64,000 bases of DNA from Pseudothermotoga hypogea DSM 11164 = NBRC 106472 (GTDB taxonomy: Bacteria > Thermotogota > Thermotogae > Thermotogales > DSM-5069): positions 868,001 to 932,000 of the forward strand of contig NZ_CP007141.1 in NCBI RefSeq assembly GCF_000816145.1, given 5' to 3'. The first letter of the stretch is position 1; every line of letters begins with the position of its first letter. Below are positions 48,297 to 58,848 of this stretch, piece after piece. The notes beneath the pieces are model-generated. The model had not been told where the DNA came from and ran no database searches. It saw nothing but the letters and a program-made list of their open reading frames with translations. The position numbers and the translations under genes were made by a program.

Positions 48297-49288
48297 GTTT
48301 TCACCTTCTTCAAGCTCGACTGTCTGACGACCAACCTCGGTGTGAAAACATAGCGCTTTATCTTGGAATTGCCCTTGATCAGTTCGAACAAGAGCTTTGC
48401 CGCGACTTCACCCATCTCTTCGACCGGCTGGTGAATCGAGCTCAGAGGAGGATCGACGATCTCGCACAGTTCTTTATCGTTGTCGAAGCCTATCACCGCA
48501 ACATCTTCAGGTATCCTCAGACCCTTCTCCTTCAACGCCTTGATCGCACCTATCGCAACCAAATCGTTCATGCAGAAGACACCATCGATTTGAAAACCCA
48601 ATTCGAGCAATCTCTTCATGCCTTCGTACCCCACGGACTCGTTGTAACCCACGGGCTCGACCACGGGTTTCAAACTCGCCTCGTTCATGGCGGCTTCGTA
48701 GCCTCTGGCTCTCTCCAGCGAAACGTAGAGCTCATGAGTCCCACCGAGGTGCACTATGTTCTTACAACCATTCTCAATGAGATGTTTTGTGGCCATGTAG
48801 GCACCGTAGCGGTTGTCCAAGACGATCGAAACGACGTTGTCAAGTTCATAAAATTTGTCGAAGACGACCACGGGAATGTAAGTCGAAATCTCCTCCACAA
48901 GATCGTCGCTCACACGAGAATTTCCTATGATGATTCCATCTATGCCGAAGAACCTCGCATTTTTTATGAGCTTTTCTTCCCTTTCCAGATTTCTGAAAGA
49001 ATCCATCAAGATGACCAATGAATCCTCACCACAGGCTTTTTCAACACCACGTGTGAGACTCGCGAAGAACGGGTTTATGATGTCGGGTACGATGAGACCT
49101 ACTGTGAGTATCTTGCTCTTGCGTGCCATACTCCTCGCATGGTAGTTGGGGGTGTAACCTAACTGCCTTGCAACCCTCAGAATCTCCTTTCTCTTGGCCT
49201 CACTCACACGTCCTTTTCCGTTGAGAACCTTTGAAACTGTGGAGATAGACACGTTGGTCAGCCTTGCTATCTCCGAGAGATTGGCCAT
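48293..49288 (-). CDS. LacI family transcriptional regulator
   Basis: A 331-residue repressor, the first gene of the operon it probably controls. The N-terminal helix-turn-helix is LSEIARLTNVSISTVSKVLN with the hinge NYHARSMARKS; the effector-binding domain is of the ribose-binding-protein fold (GLIVPDIINPFFASLTRGVE, VVFDKFYELDNVVSIVLDNR and a C-terminal SSIHQPVEEMGEVAAKLLFE). The ligand is probably the sugar imported by the transporter below it. ATG 49288 has GGGAGAAGG upstream. I found no clear palindromic operator in the 700 bases before it. Confidence 0.95.
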   Translation of the reverse strand: MANLSEIARLTNVSISTVSKVLNGKGRVSEAKRKEILRVARQLGYTPNYHARSMARKSKILTVGLIVPDIINPFFASLTRGVEKACGEDSLVILMDSFRNLEREEKLIKNARFFGIDGIIIGNSRVSDDLVEEISTYIPVVVFDKFYELDNVVSIVLDNRYGAYMATKHLIENGCKNIVHLGGTHELYVSLERARGYEAAMNEASLKPVVEPVGYNESVGYEGMKRLLELGFQIDGVFCMNDLVAIGAIKALKEKGLRIPEDVAVIGFDNDKELCEIVDPPLSSIHQPVEEMGEVAAKLLFELIKGNSKIKRYVFTPRLVVRQSSLKKVKT

Positions 49289-49985
49289 CCTTCTCCCACC
49301 CGTGCTACAGTGTCAAGAACCTTTCAAATCACCACATGTTCAAACGAAGTCTTTACAAGATCATCTTTGCCTTTGAGAAAATGCTCGTTGACTCACTGGC
49401 AAGATAACGGTACATAACATCGTGAATGGCTCATAAATACTTAGGTCTAACGCTTTCCCAAACTTCCGTGAAAAATTATACGAAACCTTACAGTGAACGT
49501 CAAAGAGTAAAGATTCCCATCTCTGTCTGAAAGGAGTCGTTTTCAAGCCTTATAGAACTATCTTGAGTCTGATTCTGATTTTTTCTTGAGTTTTCTCCTT
49601 GTTTCTATCTGTTGGTAGAAAACTTACTCCGCTCGATAACCGGGCGTCTTGAAAGTTGCTTTTTGGAATTTGCTTCGTCAAAGAAATTCTTCAAAGTTCA
49701 TCGCTGGCGGTTACGCGTTCACCCCAGCTCATCACCAAGAATTTGTTGCAAAGGAGCAAGACGCAGGTTAGGTTTTGGATACTTTTTGACTTCGTATCAT
49801 CGCTCAAAATCTCGTGGTACGACAAAGATAGAGAAATACAACTTATCACAACAGAGAAGTCTTGACGGATGGTATTAACCGATGGTATCATATTCACAAA
49901 GAACACGGAGTTGAAGTTAACGACGGTTGCCGGAGGTTGAAATGTTCTGAGCTGTGAAACCGCATGGGTTCTCGATGAACATAAA
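49289..49985. other. Gene-poor AT-richer stretch upstream of lacI
   Basis: About 700 bases without a gene I can support. It is richer in A and T than its surroundings. Open frames are short and mutually overlapping (for example 49656-49865 plus). A possible plus-strand promoter lies at 49862-49891, and within it an octamer GATGGTAT repeated directly with 13-base spacing (49868-49888). The minus strand upstream of lacI shows no good -10/-35 pair. It may be the residue of lost genes, as it adjoins the broken reading frames near 50250. Confidence 0.5.
49862..49891 (+). promoter_or_regulatory. Possible promoter with an internal direct repeat
   Basis: TTGACG at 49862-49867 and TATCAT at 49886-49891 with an 18-base spacer. 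The spacer contains GATGGTAT twice (49868 and 49881). It would read towards the weak ORF at 49986. Confidence 0.3.
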
Positions 49986-50303
49986 TTGAGAACTTTCTAT
50001 TACGAACCTCACGAAATCAAAGGTTACAAGCTGTACAGAAGGGTGCTCGTCTTAGAAAAAGGAGGACTCCTTGGTAAGATAGCACACTTCAAGCTGATCG
50101 ACTTCATCGTCTTGGACATGCCCCTCTCGGAGCTTCTTCCCCTCATCAAGCCTCTGCCAGATGTCATGATGCAGAGGTTTCTGCTCCCTGGAAATGGAAA
50201 GATGATAACGAAATCTTTCTGCCTTGGTTTGAAGGGTTGGGCCCACGATGGATTCGAGTGTAGGGACTTCTCAAATCCAAAAGCGCTGCGATCAGTTTTG
50301 TAG
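49986..50303 (+). pseudogene. Possible gene fragment of unknown type (plus strand)
   Basis: A 105-codon plus-strand frame from TTG 49986; the frame is in fact open from 49941. Residues up to about 85 look protein-like (YKLYRRVLVLEKGGLLGKI, HFKLIDFIVLDMPLSELLPL), but there is no ribosome site and no family I recognise. Its last 20 codons run antisense into the body of the HD-domain gene, crossing the point at which that gene loses homology. I therefore read it as a fragment whose 3' part was replaced by a rearrangement at about 50250, although chance cannot be excluded. Confidence 0.3.
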
Positions 50304-50964
50304 CTCTTTCAAAATCTGCGCACCAGATCCGGGCATCGCTGCTGAAGTGATGTTCGTTGTCCAATAGGTCCAACAAACTTCTAACGTCCTTGAGCACGTC
50401 GATCGCAGCCTTCCTGACTTCATCGTTCAAGCCTTTGTCTCTTTCCAAAGACTGGATCATCGATTTCAAAGTTTCCTCGTTGAATATCTCCGAGGTTCTG
50501 AGGAAAGCCAAAGAGATGGCGTCTGCTGCTTTGATGCAGTTCGCCAGCAGTGCAACGCTTTCATCTGGTATCATGTTGAACGCCGTGTGGTGATACATCA
50601 AAGCTTTCGCGCAGTCTTTGTCCACAAAATCTATGTGCGAAGCCAAAAGATGAGATACAAAGGAATGAGTGTCCTTTTTGTCGAGGGTCAAAACGATCTT
50701 TTCCAAATCCGGTATGTTCCTGAAGGCATCTATGAACACATCGTAATTTTCGATGGATGCCTTCAAAATCAAACCTACATCGTGCAAGAGTCCAGCCAAG
50801 TAAACATGATCGGGATGATGAGTCAATCCAAGTGAGCGAGCGAGATGCCTCGTTATCTTCGCCACCTGCACAGAATGCGCTATGAAGTTCTTGTACTCGT
50901 GGACACCAAGACTAGCGAACAATTCCACGAACGCGTTCAGCGGAATCGAATTGAGTTCTTCCAA
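50164..50964 (-). pseudogene. HD-domain protein, C-terminal HD-GYP domain apparently lost
   Basis: A 266-codon frame. The N-terminal HD module is intact-looking: HSVQVAKITRHLARSLGL and YLAGLLHDVGLIL (His-Asp pair), then MYHHTAFNMIP. From residue about 220 it has DFERATKLIAALLDLRSPYT followed by RIH, which is the linker and first residues of an HD-GYP domain in related proteins (DxRxPYTxxHS). At that point the frame changes to a low-complexity tail (RGPNPSNQGRKISLSSFHFQ), and no other frame continues the domain. The gene is thus probably truncated near 50250. The start is TTG 50964 (GAGGTGAG upstream), and a TATAAT stands at 50985-50990. Confidence 0.65.
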
Positions 50965-50984
50965 GATGTCTCACCTCGCTTTGA

Positions 50985-50990
50985 ATTATA
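50985..50990 (-). promoter_or_regulatory. -10 element upstream of the HD-domain gene
   Basis: TATAAT on the minus strand, about 20 bases before the TTG start. No good -35 is seen. The remaining bases up to 51251 hold nothing else I can support. Confidence 0.45.
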
Positions 50991-51251
50991 CACGAAGAAT
51001 ATTGGATGACGTTCACATCTGTCGAATCTCGCGTGTGAAATCTATGAGAACGAACCTCGGCAGGTCGGAAAAACCACCTTCCTGAAACCTTTATGCGAAG
51101 GAACAATTTGAGGTTCATTCTCTTGAGCGTGATACAAAGATGCGTTCGAACTCACGGAAACGACGAAAGTTTATTTCTGAGATCTTTAGAAAATTGGAAG
51201 GATCGCGAGATACTTTCGTACAAAGTCTTTCTTGTGAAAATCTTGCCGAAA

Positions 51252-52295
51252 TCATGGGTTGGCCACAACGACCTTCAATCCATGCCTCTTTGCACGGTAA
51301 AGCGCTTCGTCGGCCTTTCTGACGAGTTCACTCACACTGTTTCCATCCTCAGGGAAGGAACTGATCCCAACTTCCGTACTTATATTCAGCGTGACCCCTT
51401 TCAGTTCGATGGGTTCCTCTATGGCCTGTATCAACCTTCCTGCCAGAGTCTTCGCGTTTTCTTTCGAACAGTCGTAAGCCAAGACCAAGAATTCGTCTCC
51501 ACCAAACCTGCACACCAGATCACCGGCTCTTAGGCATTTCGCTATTCTGGACGCGGTCACTTTCAGAACTTCATCACCAACGAGGTGTCCATGAACATCG
51601 TTGACTCTCTTGAAACCGCTCAGATCCAAGAACAGAATGCTGAGTTCTCTGTTCTCTCTTTTGGCAAGGCTCAGCATTTTCTCTGATAGCTCATCGAACA
51701 TCCTCCTGTTTGGAAGATTGGTCAACGAATCGTGGTAAGACATACGTTCAAGCTCTTCTTTCTGTCGCTGAATGCGTTTCTCCAATTCAAGCCTATTGAA
51801 AATGACAGCCAGCAAGTTCGCCAAGAGTTTTGCGATCTTGATCGAAATTTTGCCAAAGGCGTCTTCTCGTTCCATGTTGTCGAGGTTCAACGTGAGCCTG
51901 AGTTCTTTTCCAATCCTGATTGGTATGATCAAAGTCGATTTTATCTCATCTAATCTTCCAGATTTTTTCAACACGTCAAGTCGTTCATCTTTTATGAGCG
52001 TGTCAACTGAGCGTGCCATACCAACGATTCTGATCACAAAGTCCATTTCTCCCAAGCATGTTTCCTGCTCTTCCACCGAGAAGGATATCGTCCTTAATCC
52101 CTCAAGATCGAATCCAACCGCGGCGACGTACTTGAAACGATCTTGCTCCCTCACAAGAACAGATCCAGCCTGAGCGCCCGGGACGATCTCGATCGCGCTC
52201 TGAAGGATGTCTTGATAAACGTTCTCTACGTTCTCACCCAACAGTTTTCCAGTCAAGTTCAAAACTGCTTGGAGTAATCGTTCACAATCGTGCAA
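51252..52295 (-). CDS. Soluble diguanylate cyclase (GAF-GGDEF)
   Basis: A 347-residue cytoplasmic enzyme expected to make cyclic di-GMP. The GAF domain (about 10-165) contains VPGAQAGSVLVREQDRFKYV; the cyclase domain begins near SYHDSLTNLPNRRMFDELSE and has CRFGGDEF. RAGD five residues upstream is an intact RxxD inhibitory site. It is a paralogue of 17929-19581 lacking the membrane sensor. The TTG at 52295 lies 8 bases after the HD-GYP gene stop; AAGGAG is 12 bases away, so translation may depend on coupling. Synthase and hydrolase are thus in one transcript. Confidence 0.92.
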   Translation of the reverse strand: MHDCERLLQAVLNLTGKLLGENVENVYQDILQSAIEIVPGAQAGSVLVREQDRFKYVAAVGFDLEGLRTISFSVEEQETCLGEMDFVIRIVGMARSVDTLIKDERLDVLKKSGRLDEIKSTLIIPIRIGKELRLTLNLDNMEREDAFGKISIKIAKLLANLLAVIFNRLELEKRIQRQKEELERMSYHDSLTNLPNRRMFDELSEKMLSLAKRENRELSILFLDLSGFKRVNDVHGHLVGDEVLKVTASRIAKCLRAGDLVCRFGGDEFLVLAYDCSKENAKTLAGRLIQAIEEPIELKGVTLNISTEVGISSFPEDGNSVSELVRKADEALYRAKRHGLKVVVANP

Positions 52296-52302
52296 CTGTG
52301 GT

Positions 52303-54657
52303 TCACGCTCCTTGCTCCAATATCTTCAGGAACACTTCCACAACTTTTGGATCGAATTGCCTTCCGCTCTGGTTCTTAATGTATTCGATCGCTTCTTGCT
52401 TTGTCCAAGCCTTTCGATAAGGTCTATCGCTGGTGAGCGCATCGTACACATCCACAACCGCGAAGATCCTCGCTGAGAGCGGTATTTCTTCACCTTTCAG
52501 ACCGAACGGATAACCATTTCCGTCCCAGCGTTCGTGATGGTACAACGGTATGTCCAAAGCAGATTTGAGATATTCGATCTTCGAAAGCATCTCTTGAGCG
52601 TACAGCGGGTGCATTTTCATGATTTTCCATTCTTCTTCATCCAACTTTCCAGGTTTCAAAAGAATTCGATCCGGTATGGCGAGCTTTCCTATATCGTGCA
52701 ACAGTGCACCACGACGTATGTGGATCAATTGTTCTTTTTCTATGCCCATGGCTTTCGCGATTTGCACCGTCAGATTTGCCACTCTTTCACTGTGTCCATA
52801 AGTTTCTGCATCCCTCATGTCTATGGCTCGAGCCAACGCTTCTATGGTTTCATCGTACGCCTTCAACAGTTTGGTGTTTGCCTCCTGAAGATCTCTCAAC
52901 AAAAGGATTCGCTCGATCGCTATCTTGATCTGGTTGACGATGGCGGTGAAGAAATCCAACCACTCTCGGTCCGGCTCAAAAACATCACTTCGATAAACTT
53001 CGAACAGGCAACACAAAGGACGATTTTCCAACAACAGTACTGTGCTGTGATACCACTGAAATTTCTCTTCTTGAAGGATTTTCTTTCTTGATGGCTCATT
53101 GGGCAAATCTCTCTCTTTGAGATTTTTTTCTCCATCGGCATCGAGAAAACCCGCCACAAGATCATTCAATGTCTCCTCGAGCACGTTCGTTTTGAAACCT
53201 TTCTTGGCAACCTGCTCGAATTTTCGATCCTTTGTGTTATACAAGGCCAAAAATGCCGAGTCGACGTTCAGAGCTCGAACGACTTGATCGAGTATTTCTC
53301 TTAAAACTTGTGTCAAATCATTCGAAAAGAGAATTACTTTGTCTATCATTTGAAGTGTGGAGAGCTTTTCAAAACTCCTTTGAAGGTCTTCAAACAGTTG
53401 TGCGTTCTCCAAAGCCGAAGCTGCCGCGCTGGCCAAAAGTTGAAGTGCCTGTATCCTCTTTTCGTTGAAAAAACCACTCTTGTCGCTGCGTACTACGAGA
53501 GTTCCGTACACACGCTTGGCATTCACCAAAGGAAACGCTGCGACTGTTCTTATGCCGAACAGCTTAGCTTTCCCTCTCCAAACTTCATACGTTGAGTCCG
53601 TGAGAGTGTCCTCGATCAGGACGAGATTTCCACTTTTGATAGACCTCCCAGCCGCTCCACGTCCGTATGGACTATCGTCCCACCGGGCGATGATGTTCTT
53701 CAAGCTTGGATCATCCTCTGGATATTTGCCCATGACCCTGACGCTTTCGTCCGGTGCGGCGTATCCGACCCAGGCGGAGTGCGCTCCGAAGAGTTCTACA
53801 CAGGCTCTCGCAATCATTGTTGCCCTTTCTTTGACGTTCAAATCACTTTTGATCAAATGTTCTAAGATATCTGTCAAGGTTTTGAAGACGCTCAGTTGCT
53901 CTTGAAGCTCGTTCTCCAGTTGTCTTTTCTCCGTCACGTCCAAGCCAGCGCTTATGATGGCCTGGATGTGCCCATTTTCATCTTTCAAATACCCGTTGTG
54001 CCAGAGAATTAGCCTTTCTTCGTTTTTCTTGTTGACGATGGGATTCTCATAGACCTCAACCGGTTTGAGCTCACCGTTTTTGATCTTTTCAAAGACATCT
54101 CTAACTTCGTCCCTGATACGATCCGGCAGAAAGTTATCGAACCAGTTCTTCCCCACGATCTCGTCCATCTCATGTCCGAGTAATTCACAAGCCTTTTTGT
54201 TCGCGAGCACAACCTTTCCATTCGTGTCCAAGCCGAGTATCACAACGGGTGCCAGATCCAGATAGGATTTGAACTTTTCATAGAGGTCTTTGTACTTTTC
54301 TTCGAGCTCTCTCAACGCTCGGTTCTGCCTGTCGAACAAATCTTTCGCACGACCCACCAGCACAGCAAAGAAAAAATAAACCAAGATCGCCAGACCCACC
54401 TGAAACAGATCGGCCCTTTTGAAGATTCGATTGGCAACGATCACAAGAGCTGAACTTGTAATCGCGGCTGTTAATGCTCCTCTGATACCTTGACTCACCG
54501 CGAAATGCAACACTGGAAAGGCAAGAAGACTCGCCACGAGGATAACGTTCACTTTCGTGAAGAAGAGTGAGAAAGTGAAAGTATAGTAAGCAATGGCCAG
54601 CAGATTTATCGTCAATTTTGAAAATCTAATTCGCTCTCTGATCGTGACCTCTCCCAA
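52303..54657 (-). CDS. Membrane PAS-GAF-GAF-HD-GYP protein, probable c-di-GMP phosphodiesterase
   Basis: A 784-residue sensor-effector. The N-terminus has four or five hydrophobic helices (about 14-105), followed by a coiled segment and a PAS domain (about 120-250, DLAPVVILGLDTNGKVVLAN). Two GAF domains follow (about 265-415 and 430-575), then an HD-GYP domain (about 585-784) with HDIGKLAIPDRILLKPGKL and YHHERWDGNGYPFGLKGEEI. The full HHE...GYP set is present, so hydrolysis of c-di-GMP is expected. The start is TTG 54657, with only a weak site (TAGGA). It leads a two-gene unit with the diguanylate cyclase below. Confidence 0.92.
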   Translation of the reverse strand: MGEVTIRERIRFSKLTINLLAIAYYTFTFSLFFTKVNVILVASLLAFPVLHFAVSQGIRGALTAAITSSALVIVANRIFKRADLFQVGLAILVYFFFAVLVGRAKDLFDRQNRALRELEEKYKDLYEKFKSYLDLAPVVILGLDTNGKVVLANKKACELLGHEMDEIVGKNWFDNFLPDRIRDEVRDVFEKIKNGELKPVEVYENPIVNKKNEERLILWHNGYLKDENGHIQAIISAGLDVTEKRQLENELQEQLSVFKTLTDILEHLIKSDLNVKERATMIARACVELFGAHSAWVGYAAPDESVRVMGKYPEDDPSLKNIIARWDDSPYGRGAAGRSIKSGNLVLIEDTLTDSTYEVWRGKAKLFGIRTVAAFPLVNAKRVYGTLVVRSDKSGFFNEKRIQALQLLASAAASALENAQLFEDLQRSFEKLSTLQMIDKVILFSNDLTQVLREILDQVVRALNVDSAFLALYNTKDRKFEQVAKKGFKTNVLEETLNDLVAGFLDADGEKNLKERDLPNEPSRKKILQEEKFQWYHSTVLLLENRPLCCLFEVYRSDVFEPDREWLDFFTAIVNQIKIAIERILLLRDLQEANTKLLKAYDETIEALARAIDMRDAETYGHSERVANLTVQIAKAMGIEKEQLIHIRRGALLHDIGKLAIPDRILLKPGKLDEEEWKIMKMHPLYAQEMLSKIEYLKSALDIPLYHHERWDGNGYPFGLKGEEIPLSARIFAVVDVYDALTSDRPYRKAWTKQEAIEYIKNQSGRQFDPKVVEVFLKILEQGA

Positions 54658-54801
54658 ATCAATCCTACCATGAGAGTGGAAAGGCCCTTCATACTGGAAA
54701 CCGACACCTTCGAACTAAGGATAGACACAACGTTCAACTCCTCACATTTTCAGTCAGAAGAAAGAAGAGTTTTTCGAAATCTGAGCGTTGCTTTTCCGTG
54801 A

Positions 54802-56720
<1,919 letters not shown>

Positions 56721-56734
<14 letters not shown>

Positions 56735-57674
56735 CTATCCTGGTATCGTCGGTCTGGCACCCATGGCGGGTATCAGCAACAAAGCTTTTAGAACCGTCTG
56801 TCGACTCTGGGGAGCTCAATTCAGTTTCAGCGAGATGATCAGCGCAGAGAGCGTTCTTCTCGATCTTGACGTCGTCGATGAGATGCTTCCTTTCGAAGAA
56901 GAAAACTCCGCCGTTCAACTCTATGGGTCTGATCCGAAAAAACTCGCCCTCGCCGCCAAGAAGGTTCAGCACAGAGCCAGCTGGATCGATCTGAACGCGG
57001 CCTGTCCTGTGAAAAAAGTGATCAAGAAGAACGCTGGAGCCGCACTGTTGAAAGACCTCGAAAGGCTCAGAGACATAGTCGTGGCCATGAAGAACGCGTG
57101 TGAAAAGCCGATCACGGTGAAAATTAGGATCGGTTTTGAAAAGAACGAGCTTGAAAAGATCATGGACGTGCTGGTTTCGGCGGGAGTGGACGGCGTCGAG
57201 GTGCATGGAAGGACCGCAGTCCAAATGTACTCTGGAAAGGCACAGTGGAATCTGAATTTGGAAAGGTGGAACGTTCCAACCGCCATCTCTGGAGATCTCT
57301 ACACAGTTGAGGATATTCGAAGAGCACTCGAGATCTCTAAAGCGAGCGCCGCATTGGTGGCCAGAGGTGCGCTCAGAAAGCCTTGGATCTTTCACGAGTT
57401 TTTCCACACCAAAGCACCGACTGTCGAACAGATCAGGGATATGTTCTTGTTCCACGCGAGACTTTTGAAAGAGCGCGAAGGGGAAAAGTCTTTTTACAAG
57501 TTGAGACAGTTCGTGGCAGGCTACACCCACGGCTTCTTCGGTGGTCGTGAATTTCGAGAGAGATTCATGAAACTGGAGGGTTTCGACGCGATAGAATCTG
57601 CGATTCGCGAGTTTTTTAATCGATTTTTAATGAGCGTGGGCGAGAATACCGTTCGAGATAGAACCAATGCGTGA
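56721..57674 (+). CDS. dus: tRNA-dihydrouridine synthase
   Basis: FMN-dependent enzyme that reduces uridine to dihydrouridine in the tRNA D loop. The TIM barrel starts GIVGLAPMAGISNKAFRTVC; the catalytic Cys95 is in NAACPVKKVIKKNAGAALL; EVHGRTAVQMYSGKAQWN carries the FMN and substrate contacts. The 317 residues fit the family. The C-terminal helical domain ends FDAIESAIREFFNRFLMSVG; a degraded copy of exactly this coding stretch recurs 1,150 bases downstream, in front of htrA (58731-58830). The ATG at 56721 lies within the end of nadD. Confidence 0.95.
57581..57650 (+). repeat. 70-base direct repeat, copy 1 (inside dus 3' end)
   Basis: Copy 1 of a pair with 58731-58800 at a constant offset of 1,150 bases. 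By direct count 52 of 70 positions agree, including GTTTTTTAAT at the centre. It encodes the last residues of Dus. Confidence 0.8.
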
Positions 57675-57825
57675 CCTCGTCCGTTACCACCACGATCATA
57701 ATTTCTGCGACACGCATCAACGCTGTGAAGGATTCTTCGACCATCTCGTCGAGACCGGCAAGGCTCGAAAAGTTCATTTTGAGTGAGTTCACAATCGTGC
57801 CGAAATCGTCAACGATACCTCTCAT
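57619..57825 (-). CDS. Possible small protein, unknown (weak)
   Basis: A minus-strand frame of 69 codons from ATG 57825, largely after the dus 3' end and overlapping it by about 55 bases. The N-terminal half is unusually protein-like (SLKMNFSSLAGLDEMVEESF, ALMRVAEIMIVVV), somewhat like the first helices of an anti-sigma or HATPase-type protein, but the conserved Asn box is absent. The ribosome site is poor. I list it only because this 323-base gap (57675-57997) has no other content; it could be a remnant or a chance frame. Confidence 0.2.
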
Positions 57826-57997
57826 CGACAATTCCCGCCGTCAGAGTGCCCCCCGACACTCATCAACGTGAACGATGTGATTGCGAAACAGGGTCGTGGG
57901 AAAGATCGATTTCATCCGATGGTCTGTACACGGTGAGAACGTGGCGTTGACGTACAGTTTCGTGTGCGAGGGTCGAAAGACTGAGGAGGTGATTTTT
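57675..57997. other. Gap between dus and the first lipoprotein gene
   Basis: 323 bases without a firm gene. It contains a weak 69-codon minus frame, and an inverted pair CTGTAC (57923) / GTACAG (57951) with a 22-base loop before the lipoprotein start. I see no terminator for dus and no good sigma-70-type promoter. Confidence 0.5.
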
Positions 57998-58699
57998 GTG
58001 AGAAGCACGGCTGTGTTGGTTCTTGTGGCTGCGCTGACGTTGCTCTTGTTGGCTCTGAGTTCCTGTGCGAAATGGATATTAATCGTGGTCGACGGTAAAG
58101 TTTATCCGATCGAGGTCGAAGAGACTTCGAATGCCTCGGAGCTCAAGGACCCCACGAACCAAGATTTCATGGAACTCGCGAACTGGTGCGCAGAGCAGGA
58201 AGACGTCGTGATGTTTTGGTACGATTTGGCTGATCCGCCAGTTGGATTCCACGACAGAGCGACGCTCTTTGTAGGTGCAACCGATGTAATCGACAAGAAC
58301 GTGTATGTGAACAACGTTTTCATCGCCAATTACGAGGACACAGCGATCGATGAAATCATATCGATCATCAGCGAACAACCGAGAGAAGACTTTCCTGGCG
58401 AACTGAAACTGCGCCTCGTCGCGACAGACCTCTCTGCCACGGTGTACGATCTCTTCGTAGACGAAGTGAAAGCGAAAGATGCGACGGCCAAATACGTACT
58501 CGTCGAATTCGAGGAAGTTCAGAGCAACGTTTACAAGGTCACGAAGGTTCAAGTGTCGGAGAACTTCGAAAACATGGATGTACCGAAGAATATTCCAGCG
58601 AGTGAACTGAACACTAAGGGCTTCGCGTTCTTCAAAATACGAGACGGCGAAGTCGTGGATAATCGAGTGATCGAACCTTTGAAAAAAGTACAAAGGTGA
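57998..58699 (+). CDS. Lipoprotein of unknown function, paralogue A
   Basis: A 233-residue envelope lipoprotein. The leader MRSTAVLVLVAALTLLLLAL ends in the lipobox LSSC with Cys23 as the lipid site. The mature part has no domain I know, but it is clearly related over its whole length to the lipoprotein at 60260: shared landmarks are NWCAEQEDVVMFWYDL, DKNVYVNNVF, KYVLVEFEE, VYKVTKVQV and TKGFAFFKIRDGEVVDNRVI. The GTG at 57998 follows GAGGAGGTGA; the longer frame from 57881 has no site. It lies between dus and htrA, in the 1.15-kb interval framed by the two copies of the dus end. Confidence 0.88.
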   Translation: MRSTAVLVLVAALTLLLLALSSCAKWILIVVDGKVYPIEVEETSNASELKDPTNQDFMELANWCAEQEDVVMFWYDLADPPVGFHDRATLFVGATDVIDKNVYVNNVFIANYEDTAIDEIISIISEQPREDFPGELKLRLVATDLSATVYDLFVDEVKAKDATAKYVLVEFEEVQSNVYKVTKVQVSENFENMDVPKNIPASELNTKGFAFFKIRDGEVVDNRVIEPLKKVQR

Positions 58700-58730
58700 G
58701 AAACAGCTTCTCTGCGTTCGTGAATTCAAA

Positions 58731-58830
58731 GTTCGATGTCATGGAATTTGCCGTCTGCCAGTTTTTTAATGGATTTCTAATGAACGTGAGTGACAATATC
58801 ATTGTCAAAGAAGATGGAGCAAAAGTTTGA
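58731..58830 (+). pseudogene. Degraded copy of the dus 3' end (repeat copy 2) in front of htrA
   Basis: Reading frame FDVMEFAVCQFFNGFLMNVS (from 58733) corresponds residue by residue to the Dus end FDAIESAIREFFNRFLMSVG, and stops with TGA at 58828-58830. At base level 58731-58800 matches 57581-57650 in 52 of 70 positions by direct count. There is no start and no upstream part, so it is a remnant. It directly precedes htrA by 18 bases and should contain the htrA promoter region. Confidence 0.7.
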
Positions 58831-58848
58831 GTCGAGGAGGTGTCGCAC

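Noticed and set aside
49612-49906. Small frames on both strands in the gene-poor stretch
   Set aside because: They overlap each other, lack ribosome sites and show no recognisable family or plausible composition.
50052-50246. Minus-strand frame of 64 codons as the continuation of the HD-GYP gene
   Set aside because: Its translation (LQTKAERFRYHLSISREQKP and on) shows no HD, HHE or GYP motif.
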